Positions 55,826-64,000 are shown, counted from the first letter of the stretch. The stretch is DNA of 64,000 nt from Hymenobacter siberiensis (GCF_018967865.2 NZ_JAHLZY020000001.1:3224001-3288000); one strand, 5' to 3'. The notes: generated from the letters alone by a model not told the origin. Program-made: numbers and translations.

Positions 55826-55885
55826 CCCCGACAAGCAAACGGGCACTCCGGAGGAATCTCCGGAGTGCCCGTTTGCTTGTCGGGG
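55826..55885. terminator. Strong 28-bp-arm hairpin
   Basis: Perfect arms 55826-55853 and 55858-55885 with a 4-base loop (GAAT), starting CCCCGACAAGCAAACGGGCA. No T-run follows, so it may be a structural barrier or a transcript-stabilising hairpin rather than a classical terminator. It separates the two small paralogues. Confidence 0.7.
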
Positions 55886-55893
55886 CCGTTGGG

Positions 55894-56247
55894 TTAGCCC
55901 TTCAGCTGGCTGGCGGCCGTGCTCAGGGCCTGGCCGAGCTGGCGCAGCTTGTCCTGGGCATCGGGGGTGGCTTGCGCAGCTGCTTTGGTGGTGTGCTCGC
56001 CGAGGGTGCTCAGGCTTTGGGCCAGAGCGCCGGTGTCAGAAGCACCGCTCTGCAACGAATCATGCAGGTTTTGCAGCTCCGAGCTGATGCCCGAGAGTTG
56101 CGTATTGCCTTGCAGGGTTTTAATCCAGCCGGCAATGTTGGGGCCGGCGGCACCGGCGGCGGCGGCCAGGCCGCCTTGCAGGGCATTGAGGGTAGCGTCG
56201 AGCTGGCTGGTGCCCTGGCTGCTTTGCGATGTGGTGCTGTTATCCAT
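55894..56247 (-). CDS. Small hypothetical protein (paralogue of 55334)
   Basis: 117 residues: Ser/Gln-rich N-terminus (DNSTTSQSSQGTSQLDATL), an Ala/Gly stretch (GGLAAAAGAAG), GWIKTLQGNTQLSGISSELQ and ALAQSLSTLGEHTTKAAAQ, then DAQDKLRQLGQALSTAASQLKG. Amphipathic helices are likely. It is transcribed in the same direction as its paralogue at 55334, upstream of it. No signal peptide or known domain. Confidence 0.72.
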   Translation of the reverse strand: MDNSTTSQSSQGTSQLDATLNALQGGLAAAAGAAGPNIAGWIKTLQGNTQLSGISSELQNLHDSLQSGASDTGALAQSLSTLGEHTTKAAAQATPDAQDKLRQLGQALSTAASQLKG

Positions 56248-56400
56248 GGGAAAAAGAAGATTAGTTAGGTGAATTTATACCCTACTAACGCATCCGCCGC
56301 AAGGATGTTAACTTATTGATGAACAAAATTTTGGCATTTATTTATACGTGATTTAATAACAAACATTTCAGGCCAAAAGGAGTTGTGCAGCCGCCAGATG

Positions 56401-57471
56401 CTACTCCTCGCCGGGATGCAGCTCCTGCACGTCGGGGTGGCTATAGTTGACCACGATGACGGAAAACGGGTGCGGCTCGCCCTCGCGCTTCTCGATGCGG
56501 ATGGTGCCGGCATCGCGCAGCTTGTTGAGCTGGTCGCGGCGCTCGTAGTCGGGCAGCTCGGGCAGCTCGTCGGTGAGCAGGCGCATAAACGGGCCCAGCC
56601 ACAGCTCCGTCACGCGGCGCTGCTGCTTGGCTTCGAGCTTCTGAAACTCGGCCAGCATGAAGGCCAGCGTCCGGCGCTCGGTGTCGGTGGCCAGGCGGCG
56701 GACGGGGGCAAATTCAGATACTTCGTCGCGCGATACAAAAGGCCGGGCTGGCACCGGCAAAACGGGGCGCGGGGCACTGGCCGACGGCACGGGCGCTACT
56801 TTGGGCAAGGGCACGGCGGCAACTTCGCCCGCGCTGTCGGCGCGGGCGGCCAGGGCAGCAGCCGAGGGCACGCCGGCCATGCCCTGCTCGCGCAGGCGGC
56901 GGCTTTCCTCCAGGGTACGCTGGCGGTCGGTGCGGCGCTTTTCGAGCTGCTCCACGCGCTCGGGCGCAAGCAAGTCGCGGGCATCGATGAACTGCGCGGA
57001 ACCGATATTCTGGAGCAAATCGCCGGATACCGACTCGCGGAAACCGGCCACCAGCACCTGCCGGGCCTGCCGGCGCAGGTGCTGCAGCACGGGAATGTAG
57101 TCGCGGTCGCCGGCCACGAGCACGAACGTGCCGATATCGGGCCGGGTGTACATCACCTCCAGCGCGTCGATGCAGAGCTGCATATCGGCGGCATTTTTGT
57201 GGTCGGTGCCCAGCACGTTGCGGGTACTCACGCCCATCAGGTACAGCGCGCCCTGGGGGGCGGTGGCCAGGCGCTCAAAGTCGGCGTAGGCGTAGCTGAT
57301 GAGGCTGTCGAGGCCCTTGGCGCTCAGCTGCTCGCGCAGGGTGCGGATGATATCGAGGCAGATATCGTTGAGGTCGGGCGGGTCGTGAAAGTGGTTTTTG
57401 AGGAAGTAATAGACGTTTTCAAAATCGATGAAAACGGCGGCGTAAGGGGAAGCAGTCGGTTTGGGCAACAT
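56401..57471 (-). CDS. NYN-domain (LabA/DUF88-like) RNase-related protein with OST-HTH-like C-terminus
   Basis: 356 residues. Residues ~10-155 form a NYN PIN-like domain: YAAVFIDFENVYYF with the first acidic cluster, GTDHKNAADMQLCIDALE and LVAGDRDYIPVLQHLR, with Asp residues as metal ligands. A basic/Arg-rich helix follows (VEQLEKRRTDRQRTLEESRR), then an Ala/Pro linker, then a C-terminal winged-helix-like part (ERRTLAFMLAEFQKLEAKQQ ... YERRDQLNKLRDAGTIRI) resembling OST-HTH/LOTUS modules. Predicted as an RNA-processing or RNA-binding protein. Cytoplasmic. Confidence 0.85.
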   Translation of the reverse strand: MLPKPTASPYAAVFIDFENVYYFLKNHFHDPPDLNDICLDIIRTLREQLSAKGLDSLISYAYADFERLATAPQGALYLMGVSTRNVLGTDHKNAADMQLCIDALEVMYTRPDIGTFVLVAGDRDYIPVLQHLRRQARQVLVAGFRESVSGDLLQNIGSAQFIDARDLLAPERVEQLEKRRTDRQRTLEESRRLREQGMAGVPSAAALAARADSAGEVAAVPLPKVAPVPSASAPRPVLPVPARPFVSRDEVSEFAPVRRLATDTERRTLAFMLAEFQKLEAKQQRRVTELWLGPFMRLLTDELPELPDYERRDQLNKLRDAGTIRIEKREGEPHPFSVIVVNYSHPDVQELHPGEE

Positions 57472-57821
57472 GGTGCAGAAATACTTTGTCTTATCACGAA
57501 AAAAACAGCGCTGAGGGAAGACCAGAATAGTTGAACAACACGCACCCGAACAGCAAACGCTCCGGCTGTGGCTACCGGGAACATGCGCCTGACGGGCTTA
57601 TAACCTGAGCCGTAGTTTGCCGGCCCAGCTTTTACTTTCAGTGGATGAAGGTACGATGCCTTGCCGCTGCTTCGGTAACGGCTCCGGCATTGGGGGTGAA
57701 TCCGGCCCGCTGCCCGGCGGGTACGGAGCCGCCCGCACCGGCCGGTACGGGCGGCTGATTTAGCACAGTACATTTGCGCTCACGATGCACAAGCTAAAGC
57801 ATGTGCTACTACTCCTTCCCA
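57472..57821. other. Intergenic region between divergent genes
   Basis: 350 bp. The only strong structure is a GC-rich hairpin AGCCGCCCG / CGGGCGGCT (57727-57735; 57748-57756) close to the GNAT start. The stretch around 57690-57720 superficially resembles a cobalamin riboswitch core but lacks the full pattern. No gene is evident. Confidence 0.5.
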
Positions 57822-58355
57822 ATGCTGCCTTTCGATAGCGCCCGCCTGCACTTCCGCCCCCTCACCCCTGCCGACACGGCCGGGATGTTTGCGCTCGATT
57901 CCGACCCGGCCGTGCACCGCTACCTCGGCAGCATTGGCGGGCAGATGGTAAGCACGCTGACCCAAAGCGCCCAGACCATTGCCTACATCGAAGCCCAGTA
58001 TGCTGCCGTCGGCATCGGGCGCTGGGCCGTGGTGCTGCGCGAAACCGGCGAGTTCATGGGTTGGGCCGGGCTGAAACTGGTGGCCAGCCCCATCAACGGC
58101 CGGCACGATTTCTACGACCTGGGCTACCGGTTTTTGCCGCGTTTCTGGGGGCAGGGCTACGGCTTCGAGGCGGCCCGGGCCTGGCTCGACTACGGGTTCG
58201 ATGTGCTGCACCTGCCCCGCATCTGTGCCTACGCCGACACCCACAACGTGGCTTCGCGCCGCATTCTCACCAAAATTGGCCTGCGCGAGGAGCCGGAGGA
58301 GTTTTTGATTGAAGGAATGCCCTGCGTCTGGTTCGAGGCCGACGCGCCATACTAA
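57822..58355 (+). CDS. GNAT N-acetyltransferase (RimJ/RimL-like)
   Basis: 177 residues from the ATG at 57822; an in-frame ATG at 57801 is possible. The fold shows SARLHFRPLTPADTAGMFAL at the N-terminus, the acetyl-CoA-binding region LPRFWGQGYGFEAARA (Q/R-x-x-G-x-G/A motif) and ICAYADTHNVASRRILTKIG. The family acetylates protein N-termini, small molecules or antibiotics; the acceptor cannot be named. Divergent from the NYN gene. Confidence 0.9.
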   Translation: MLPFDSARLHFRPLTPADTAGMFALDSDPAVHRYLGSIGGQMVSTLTQSAQTIAYIEAQYAAVGIGRWAVVLRETGEFMGWAGLKLVASPINGRHDFYDLGYRFLPRFWGQGYGFEAARAWLDYGFDVLHLPRICAYADTHNVASRRILTKIGLREEPEEFLIEGMPCVWFEADAPY

Positions 58356-58376
58356 GCTTAAATACAATTCATTAAG

Positions 58377-59024
58377 CTACTGGCGTGGCCGGCGCAGCGC
58401 CACCCAATGCACCGCTGCCACCCAGGCCACGGCCGCCGCCCAGCCGGCCAGCACATCCGACGGGTTGTGCACGCCCAGGTACATGCGCGCCCAGCCCACG
58501 GCCAGCGCAAACAACGGCATCAGCCCCCAAACCCACCCGCGCCCCCGACGGCCCCACACCAGGAGCACCAGCGCCGCCGCAATGGCCGCCGTATCCATGG
58601 CGTGCCCGCTCGGGAAGCTGAACGTATGCTCGGGCCGAATGCTGGCCCAGAGCGCCGGCCGGGGCCGCGCCACCAGCGGCTTAATAACCTGCGTGAGCAG
58701 CATCGACCCGCCTACTGAGAGGAAAAACAGCGCCGCCGCCCGCCCCTGCCGCCGCCACAGCAGCCCCAGAAATACCAGCACCCCGAGGCCCACCATCGGC
58801 CAGGTATTACCGATGATGGTGAGCAGGACGGCCGCATTATCCAGCCCCGGCGTGGCGTGGCGGTGCCAGAATTCCAGCACGGGCGCATCCCAGAGCAACC
58901 CGCCGAAGCGCAGCACGGCAAAGGCCAGCCAGCCAAAGGTGATGGCCGCAACCAGCACAGTGAGCCGCAGGGCTCCGGGGGCTGGCACTGGCGTGGTTGG
59001 AACGGAGTGCGGGGATGCAATCAT
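58377..59024 (-). CDS. PAP2-family phosphatase (first of pair)
   Basis: 215 residues with about six membrane helices. The three PAP2 motifs are visible: KPLVARPRP (KxxxxxxRP), FSFPSGHAMD (PSGH) and GWARMYLGVHNPSDVLAG (SRxxLGxHxPSD type, with Ala-Arg here). The membrane enzyme removes phosphate from lipid or isoprenoid phosphates such as undecaprenyl pyrophosphate or phosphatidate. The start at 59024 (MIASPHS) is preferred because 59057 is TTG. A paralogue lies at 59173. Confidence 0.9.
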   Translation of the reverse strand: MIASPHSVPTTPVPAPGALRLTVLVAAITFGWLAFAVLRFGGLLWDAPVLEFWHRHATPGLDNAAVLLTIIGNTWPMVGLGVLVFLGLLWRRQGRAAALFFLSVGGSMLLTQVIKPLVARPRPALWASIRPEHTFSFPSGHAMDTAAIAAALVLLVWGRRGRGWVWGLMPLFALAVGWARMYLGVHNPSDVLAGWAAAVAWVAAVHWVALRRPRQ

Positions 59025-59095
59025 AGAAGCAGGCAACCGAAAAGAATGCACCGGCAAGTAACAATGCGGGCAGGCCCTTGTGGTTAATCGAATAC

Positions 59096-59150
59096 GGAGT
59101 CGTTGCGCCGGTCAGACCGCATAGGGCGGGCGGACCGGCGCAACGACTCC
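59096..59150. repeat. 18-bp-arm inverted repeat
   Basis: Perfect arms GGAGTCGTTGCGCCGGTC (59096-59113) and its complement (59133-59150) with a 19-bp loop, between the two same-strand PAP2 genes. No T-run. Confidence 0.8.
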
Positions 59151-59172
59151 AGACTTGGGTTAGGGCTAGCTG

Positions 59173-59904
59173 CTAGGCCGGGGCGCTTTGCGTTTCATCC
59201 GACGGCGACACCAGATTGGGGAAACGGTGGTGCAGGCTTTCGCGCCAGAACTGCCGCAGCTGGTGGAATTCGGGCGAAAACAGCATGTGCAGCCCCGCCA
59301 CCCAGCCCACAGCGCCGGTCCAGCCGGCCAGCACGTCGGACGGGAAATGCACGCCCAGGTACACCCGGCTCCAGCCCACGGCCAGGGCAAACAGCGCCCC
59401 CAGCGCCGAGGCCGGCCACCGGCCGCGCCACTGCCACAGCAGAAACCCCATGGCCGCCGCCCCGATGGCGTGCCCGCTCGGAAAGCTGTAGTAAAACGCC
59501 GGCTTCAGGCTTTGCCACAGCGCGGGCCGGGGCCGGGCAAACAGCACTTTCACCAGCAGATTCAGGGCCATGGCCCCGCCCACCGACAGGCCAAAAAACC
59601 ACGCCTGCCGGCGCACGCCCCACACGGCCAGCCCCACGGTGATGAGCACGGCCAACACGCCCATGGGCAGGGGGGCGCCGGCGGCGGTGAGGGCCAGCGC
59701 CAGCTGGTCGAGCGCCGGGGTGGCATGGGCGTGCAGAAACGCCAGAATCTGCTTATCGCCGATAAAGCCGCCGGACTCCCAAATGTCCTCGGCCACGTTC
59801 ACGAACACCACCCAGGGCATTATCAGCCCAGCCAGTAGGGCCAGCAGCACCATCTTGTGTGCTCGCAGGGCATGGCGCAGGCGGGACCAGAAAGAATTGG
59901 GCAT
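59173..59904 (-). CDS. PAP2-family phosphatase (second of pair)
   Basis: 243 residues from the ATG at 59904. Membrane helices at several positions; motifs KVLFARPRP, YSFPSGHAIG and GWSRVYLGVHFPSDVLAG are complete and match the neighbour at 58377 closely (AWLDYG-independent). The C-terminal ~35 residues are an extension absent from the first paralogue (FSPEFHQLRQFWRESLHHRF). Substrate unknown; a lipid or cell-envelope role is likely. Confidence 0.9.
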   Translation of the reverse strand: MPNSFWSRLRHALRAHKMVLLALLAGLIMPWVVFVNVAEDIWESGGFIGDKQILAFLHAHATPALDQLALALTAAGAPLPMGVLAVLITVGLAVWGVRRQAWFFGLSVGGAMALNLLVKVLFARPRPALWQSLKPAFYYSFPSGHAIGAAAMGFLLWQWRGRWPASALGALFALAVGWSRVYLGVHFPSDVLAGWTGAVGWVAGLHMLFSPEFHQLRQFWRESLHHRFPNLVSPSDETQSAPA

Positions 59905-59949
59905 GAATCAGTAATGTCCGCAGTGTTGAACCTTATTCCCTATCCCATC

Positions 59950-60984
59950 TCACCGCCCAAACTCCAGCACCCGGAACGTACCAGGCACAATGCTGGGCCG
60001 GGGGCGCGGGTTCTCGGTAGTGGGGGCCGGCGTGGAGCCGTAATCAGCCGTCACGGTATAGACGTGGCCGGTTTTCGGGTCGATGCTCATGGTGCGGGCG
60101 CCGCGCGCGGTGGGCACGCTACCCACTACCGCGTACTTGCCGGGCGCATCCTCGTGCAGCACGGTGAAGGTGCCCGAGCCGTTGGAAGTGATGATGTTGC
60201 GGGTGGCGGGGTCGAAGCCCGTGCCGTCGGTGCCTTTGGCGGTGGGCAGCACGGCGATTTGCTTGCCGGTTTTGCTGTCCGTCACCACCAGCTTCTCGTT
60301 GGCGCAGCCGCTGAAGAGGCGGTTGGTTTTGGCGTCGTAGGCCAGGCCGGTGGGCTCTTCGCCGGGGGCCAGCGGGTAGTGGTGGCGCACGGCCAGGGTT
60401 TTGGCGTCGAAGGCCACGATTTCGCTCTTGTTCTCGATGTTGACGAAGATGGTGCCGTGGCCGTCGCTCACGCCTTCTTCCACGTCGCCGCCCAGCTCGG
60501 CGGCACCCACGATGGCCCCGGTTTTGGCGTCGAGCACAGTGCTTTTGCCACCATCGTTGCTGAAAATGAATATCCGCTTCGAATAGGCATCATACAGCAG
60601 CGCATCGGGCTTGGGGCCGGTAGGAATGGGCGCGCCGATGGGCTTCAGAGTCTTCACATCAAACACCACGCACGTGTTGTTGCGCCCGCAGGTGATGTAG
60701 CCGCGATTGGTGCCCGGCACCACTTCAATGCCGTGCACACCTGGCGTATCCATAATGGTGCCGATGAGCTTACGGGTCTTCAAGTCGACCACCTCCACCC
60801 GCGTGCCGTGCGACACGTAGAGGCGCTCGCCGGCGGGGTCCACTTTGAGGTAGTCCCAGCCGCCCTCGCCGCCAATGCTGATGGTATTGAGTAGGTGGTA
60901 CGACGCGGCGGGCGCGGTTTGGGCGTGGGCGGCGGGGCCGAAAAAGGCCAAGGCCAGGGGCGCGACCAGCAACAGGTTTTTCAT
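59950..60984 (-). CDS. YncE-like beta-propeller protein
   Basis: 344 residues with a signal peptide (LAFFGPAAHA, followed by QTAPAASYHLL) after the ATG at 60984. Repeated ~40-residue blade patterns: GGWDYLKVDPAGERLYVSHG, VVDLKTRKLIGTI, DVKTLKPIGAPIPTG and VLDAKTGAIVGAAELGG. These are typical of YncE/NHL-type seven-bladed propellers, usually periplasmic ligand-binding proteins. It ends VPGTFRVLEFGR. No catalytic motif is visible. Confidence 0.88.
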   Translation of the reverse strand: MKNLLLVAPLALAFFGPAAHAQTAPAASYHLLNTISIGGEGGWDYLKVDPAGERLYVSHGTRVEVVDLKTRKLIGTIMDTPGVHGIEVVPGTNRGYITCGRNNTCVVFDVKTLKPIGAPIPTGPKPDALLYDAYSKRIFIFSNDGGKSTVLDAKTGAIVGAAELGGDVEEGVSDGHGTIFVNIENKSEIVAFDAKTLAVRHHYPLAPGEEPTGLAYDAKTNRLFSGCANEKLVVTDSKTGKQIAVLPTAKGTDGTGFDPATRNIITSNGSGTFTVLHEDAPGKYAVVGSVPTARGARTMSIDPKTGHVYTVTADYGSTPAPTTENPRPRPSIVPGTFRVLEFGR

Positions 60985-61151
60985 GAGGGAAGGGCTTATA
61001 ATGAAACCGATGCCGCGAAGGTGGCCGCCGATTCTGTAGCTGGGCTGAAGTGCGTGGCCACAACCGTAGTTGAACTGCCAGGCCGAGCCGATTAAGCGCC
61101 GCAACCCGCCGCAATTGCAGATATTGCCGGCCCCATCAACCCAACTTTGCC

Positions 61152-61516
61152 CATGCTGCCGTTATCTGTTCCGATTACGTGGCCTCGAAACGCTTCTACA
61201 CCGAAATTCTCGGGCTCGAAATCGTGGCCGAAACCTACCGGGCGGCGCGCGACTCGCACAAACTGGATTTGGCCATCGGCGGGCAGTACGTGCTGGAGCT
61301 GTTTTTCTTCCCCAACCCGCCGCCCCGCCCCAGCTACCCCGAAGCCGCCGGCCTGCGCCACCTCGCCTTCGCCATGCCCGACGTGGCCGCCGCCATCCGG
61401 CACCTGGCGGCGTACGAGGTGCCCTGCGAGCCGGTGCGCGTGAATGAGCTCACCGGCCGCCGTTTTACGTTTTTTCGGACCCCGACGGCCTGCCGCTGGA
61501 GTTTTACGAGGGGTAG
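61152..61516 (+). pseudogene. VOC/glyoxalase-family gene, truncated and frameshifted
   Basis: Family-like sequence starts at 61152 (HAAVICSDYVASKRFYTEIL), but no start codon lies in frame upstream, so the N-terminus is missing; GTG at 61179 is the only internal candidate. Conserved metal-region patterns follow: LGLEIVAET, GQYVLELFFFP, YPEAAGLRHLAFAMPDV and LTGRRFTFFR. Near 61478-61482 a base is lost, so the ending DPDGLPLEFYEG is in another frame, stopping at TAG (61514-61516), which lies inside an inverted repeat. The encoded enzyme would have been a glyoxalase/dioxygenase-like cytoplasmic protein. Confidence 0.72.
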
Positions 61517-61620
61517 AGACGCAATAGTTGGAGTCTCGTCGTTGCTGATGTTGTTTAGTTGGCACGGTTCGGCGCGGTTTCGGTCGTTCAACGACGAGAC
61601 TCCAACTATTGCATCTCTAC
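61513..61620. repeat. Inverted repeat with 32-bp arms
   Basis: Arms GTAGAGACGCAATAGTTGGA (61513-61544) and its complement (61589-61620) with one mismatch. It overlaps the stop codon of the broken VOC gene and precedes the amylase gene. A different family from the GAACGTCATGC repeats. Confidence 0.88.
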
Positions 61621-61686
61621 TCCATTCAGCCGACAACCACCATCCTTGGCGGCGCGTAGCGTTACACTCCACCGCTCCCGCTCAAG

Positions 61687-63051
61687 ATGCCCGACCACCC
61701 GCTTGCCGCCCGCTTCACGGTGGCCCACCCCGAATGGGCGGCCCACGCCACCATCTACGAAGTCAACGTTCGCAATTTCACGCCGGAAGGCACTTTTCGG
61801 GCCTTTGAGACCCACCTGCCGCGCCTGCAAAAAATGGGCATCGGCATCGTGTGGCTGATGCCGGTGCACCCCATCGGCAAGGTCGGGCGCAAGGGCGCGC
61901 TGGGCTCGCCGTATGCCGTGCGCGACTACTTCGCCGTGAGCCCGGAGTTTGGCACGCTCGACGACCTGCGCCACCTGGTGCAGACGGCCCACGCGCTGGG
62001 AATGAAGGTGCTACTGGACTGGGTGGCCAACCACACCAGCCGCGACAACGCCCTCATCGCCGAGCATCCCGACTGGTACCAGCACGACACCGCCGGCCAG
62101 CTGGTGCCGCCCGTGCCCGACTGGACCGACGTGGTGGCGCTGGATTACACCAGCCGCGCAATGCGCCGCTACATGACCGACGCCCTGTCCTGGTGGCTGC
62201 GGGAAACCGACATCGACGGCTACCGCTGCGACGTGGCCGGCCTGGTACCCACCGATTTCTGGGACGAAACCCGGCCCGTGCTCGACGCCATTAAGCCAAT
62301 ATTTATGCTGGCCGAATGGGACGAGCTCTACCCTTCGGGCGGGCTGAGCTGGGAGGAATTCGACTCCGATACGCGACTGCTCGAAAAGGCCTTCGACATG
62401 AGCTTCGGCCTGCGCCTGCATTACCTGCTCGACCGCATTGCCGAGGGCCACGCCACCCTGGCCGACATAGACACTTACCTGGCCGCCGAGCGCGAAAAAT
62501 ACCCGCCCACGGTGTACCTCATGCACTTCACCAGCAACCACGACGTGAACAGCTGGGACGGCACCGAGTACGAGCGCCTGGGGCCGCTGGCGCAGCCCTT
62601 CGCCGTGCTCACGGCCCTGCTGCCGGGCATGCCCATGCTGTATTCGGGCCAGGAAGCAGGCCTGAACCGCCGGCTGGAATTTTTCGGCCACGATACCATC
62701 GAGTGGGGAGATTTCCCGCTCCAAGACTTCTACACGCGTCTTTTTCAGCTCAGGAAAACCCATGCGGCCCTGGCCAACGGCGACCCCGCCAGCCAGCTCC
62801 GCCGCCTGCCCGGCCCGGCCGATACCTACGCCTTCACCCGCTCCAAAGGCGACGCGGCCGTGCTCTGCGCCGTGAACATTGCCGCCGAGGCCCGGGCGGT
62901 GCCCGCCGTGGCCGGCCAGTGGCGGGATTTATTCAGCGATGAAGCCATGACGCTGAGCCCCGGCCAGCCGCTTGAAGTGCCGGCTCACGGCTGGCAGGTA
63001 TTGGTGGCTGAGCCCGCTGCCAGCCAACCTTCGGCGTTGATTATCGGTTAG
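61687..63051 (+). CDS. GH13 alpha-amylase family glycosidase
   Basis: 454 residues with no signal peptide, so cytoplasmic. All four GH13 conserved regions are visible: DWVANHTS (region I), GYRCDVAGL with nucleophile Asp182 (II), MLAEWDE with acid/base Glu210 (III) and TSNHDVNSW with Asp286 (IV). It opens with ATIYEVNVRNFTPEGTFRAF and ends in a small beta domain. It would cut alpha-1,4 links of maltodextrin or glycogen. Contrast with the disrupted, secreted GH13 at 47975. Confidence 0.93.
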   Translation: MPDHPLAARFTVAHPEWAAHATIYEVNVRNFTPEGTFRAFETHLPRLQKMGIGIVWLMPVHPIGKVGRKGALGSPYAVRDYFAVSPEFGTLDDLRHLVQTAHALGMKVLLDWVANHTSRDNALIAEHPDWYQHDTAGQLVPPVPDWTDVVALDYTSRAMRRYMTDALSWWLRETDIDGYRCDVAGLVPTDFWDETRPVLDAIKPIFMLAEWDELYPSGGLSWEEFDSDTRLLEKAFDMSFGLRLHYLLDRIAEGHATLADIDTYLAAEREKYPPTVYLMHFTSNHDVNSWDGTEYERLGPLAQPFAVLTALLPGMPMLYSGQEAGLNRRLEFFGHDTIEWGDFPLQDFYTRLFQLRKTHAALANGDPASQLRRLPGPADTYAFTRSKGDAAVLCAVNIAAEARAVPAVAGQWRDLFSDEAMTLSPGQPLEVPAHGWQVLVAEPAASQPSALIIG

Positions 63052-63081
63052 CAAAGCTTGTCTTTCACAATAATATCTCCT

Positions 63082-64000
63082 ATGCAAACCCGTGAACTCG
63101 GCCGCTCCGGCCTCCAAATTTCGCCCCTCATGCTGGGCGGCAACGTCTTTGGCTGGACTATTGACGAAGCCACTTCCTTCGCCGTGCTCGATGCTTTCGT
63201 GGCCAACGGCGGCAATGCCATCGACACAGCCGACGCTTATTCCGTGTGGGTGCCCGGCCACGTCGGCGGCGAGTCCGAAACCATCATTGGCAAGTGGCTG
63301 CGGCGGCGCGGCCGGCGCGATGATGTCATCATCGCCACTAAAGTGGGCTGGGAGGTGAATGCCGACAACAAGGGCCTGAAAAAGGACTACATTCTGCGCG
63401 CCGTGGAAGGCTCGCTCCAGCGCCTGCAAACCGATTATATCGACCTGTACCAATCGCATAAGGACGACCCGACCACGCCCGTGGAGGAAACCCTCGAAGC
63501 CTACGCTCAGCTGGTGAAGGAAGGCAAGGTGCGCGTTATCGGCGCATCCAATTTCACTGCTGCCCGCCTGCAGGAGTCGCTGGCGGCCAGCACCAAACAC
63601 GGTTTCCCGCGCTACGAGACGCTGCAAAACCTGTATAATCTGTATGACCGGGCAGATTTTGAGCAGAACCTGGCCACGCTCCTGCTGCAGGAAAACATCG
63701 GCGCGATTCCGTACTACGGCCTTGCCGCCGGCTTCCTCACCGGCAAGTACCGCGACCAGGTCGACCTGCAAAAAAGCGCGCGCGGCACCGGCGTCGGCCA
63801 GAAATATCTCAACGACAAGGGCCTGACCCTGCTCACCGCTCTCGATGCCGTGGCCGACCGCCAGCAGGCCACCCTTGCCCAGGTGGCCCTGGCCTGGCTG
63901 ATGCAGGCGCCGGCCGTGACCGCGCCCATCGCCAGCGCCACCAGCGTGGGCCAGGTCACGGAGCTGCTCGAAGCCACCGAGCTGCGCCTCACGGCCGAGG
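63082..64000 (+). CDS. Aldo/keto reductase, 5' part
   Basis: The first 306 codons of an aldo/keto reductase; the 3' end lies beyond the window. It starts MQTRELGRSGLQISPLMLGG and keeps the AKR catalytic tetrad context: AIDTADAYSVW (Asp, Tyr), ATKVGWEV (Lys) and LYQSHKDDPTTPVEETL (His). IGASNFTAARLQE is typical of the fold. NADPH-dependent oxidation or reduction of carbonyl substrates, substrate unknown. Close to YajO/TAS-type reductases by the layout. Confidence 0.92.
   Translation, partial: MQTRELGRSGLQISPLMLGGNVFGWTIDEATSFAVLDAFVANGGNAIDTADAYSVWVPGHVGGESETIIGKWLRRRGRRDDVIIATKVGWEVNADNKGLKKDYILRAVEGSLQRLQTDYIDLYQSHKDDPTTPVEETLEAYAQLVKEGKVRVIGASNFTAARLQESLAASTKHGFPRYETLQNLYNLYDRADFEQNLATLLLQENIGAIPYYGLAAGFLTGKYRDQVDLQKSARGTGVGQKYLNDKGLTLLTALDAVADRQQATLAQVALAWLMQAPAVTAPIASATSVGQVTELLEATELRLTAE

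Noticed and set aside
57640..57760. Possible cobalamin riboswitch (GGTGAATCCGG-like core)
   Set aside because: Only part of the core fits, the adenosylcobalamin-box neighbourhood is absent, and the GNAT downstream is not a B12 gene.

Overview
The window looks like a piece of chromosome from a GC-rich Bacteroidota bacterium, most likely Hymenobacter or a close relative in the Cytophagales. The evidence is two secreted proteins with type IX secretion (T9SS) C-terminal sorting domains, a TonB-dependent receptor, TAnnTTTG-type promoter boxes, many 'SxAQ' signal peptides and lipoproteins, and a family of palindromic intergenic repeats built around a GAACGTCATGC...GCATCTC arm that I recall from Hymenobacter-like genomes. 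No rRNA, tRNA, CRISPR array or phage module was found.

Layout. 1-3.6 kb: end of a NagB/PIG-L fusion, a NagX-like membrane acyltransferase and proC. 3.7-12.6 kb: a MITE-like element, a secreted protein, an acyl-CoA ligase, a decayed TonB receptor and a GH3/serine-hydrolase fusion. 13.0-18.5 kb: a T9SS cargo protein, then a compact locus of three small His-rich secreted proteins around an OmpR-type two-component system, with the same 39-bp operator/promoter module placed twice. 18.6-34.2 kb: a long same-strand run dominated by peptide catabolism (three DUF885 paralogues, an M3 dipeptidyl carboxypeptidase, an S9 dipeptidyl peptidase, a POT transporter and an M28 peptidase). 34.2-42.7 kb: smaller enzymes, a lipase-like hydrolase carrying an in-frame repeat insertion, a T9SS metalloprotease with one internal stop, large palindromes, two tiny membrane proteins and an epimerase pseudogene. 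42.7-55.2 kb: alpha-glucan metabolism (GH31, a glycosyltransferase-like protein, a broken cyclomaltodextrinase-type GH13, GlgB), then gamma-glutamyltransferase. 55.3-64 kb: two small paralogous proteins, a NYN-domain protein, a GNAT, two PAP2 phosphatases, a beta-propeller, a broken VOC gene, a GH13 amylase and the start of an aldo/keto reductase.

Functional themes. Outer-membrane and periplasmic peptidases plus a proton-coupled peptide symporter would take extracellular peptides down to importable di/tripeptides and amino acids. GH31, GH13 and GlgB handle alpha-glucans. The NagB-PIG-L, NagX-like and GH3 genes point to amino-sugar turnover.

The most unusual locus is at 14.4-17.6 kb. Duplicated ATCATG-N5-ATCATG operators, each 9 bp from a TAGGTTTG box, appear to make one response regulator control both its own operon and a second operon that encodes only two His-rich mini-proteins. 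A second theme is gene decay: five genes carry in-frame stops, frameshifts or deletions, next to largely intact neighbours. These may be true pseudogenes or, where a homopolymer is involved, sequencing errors.
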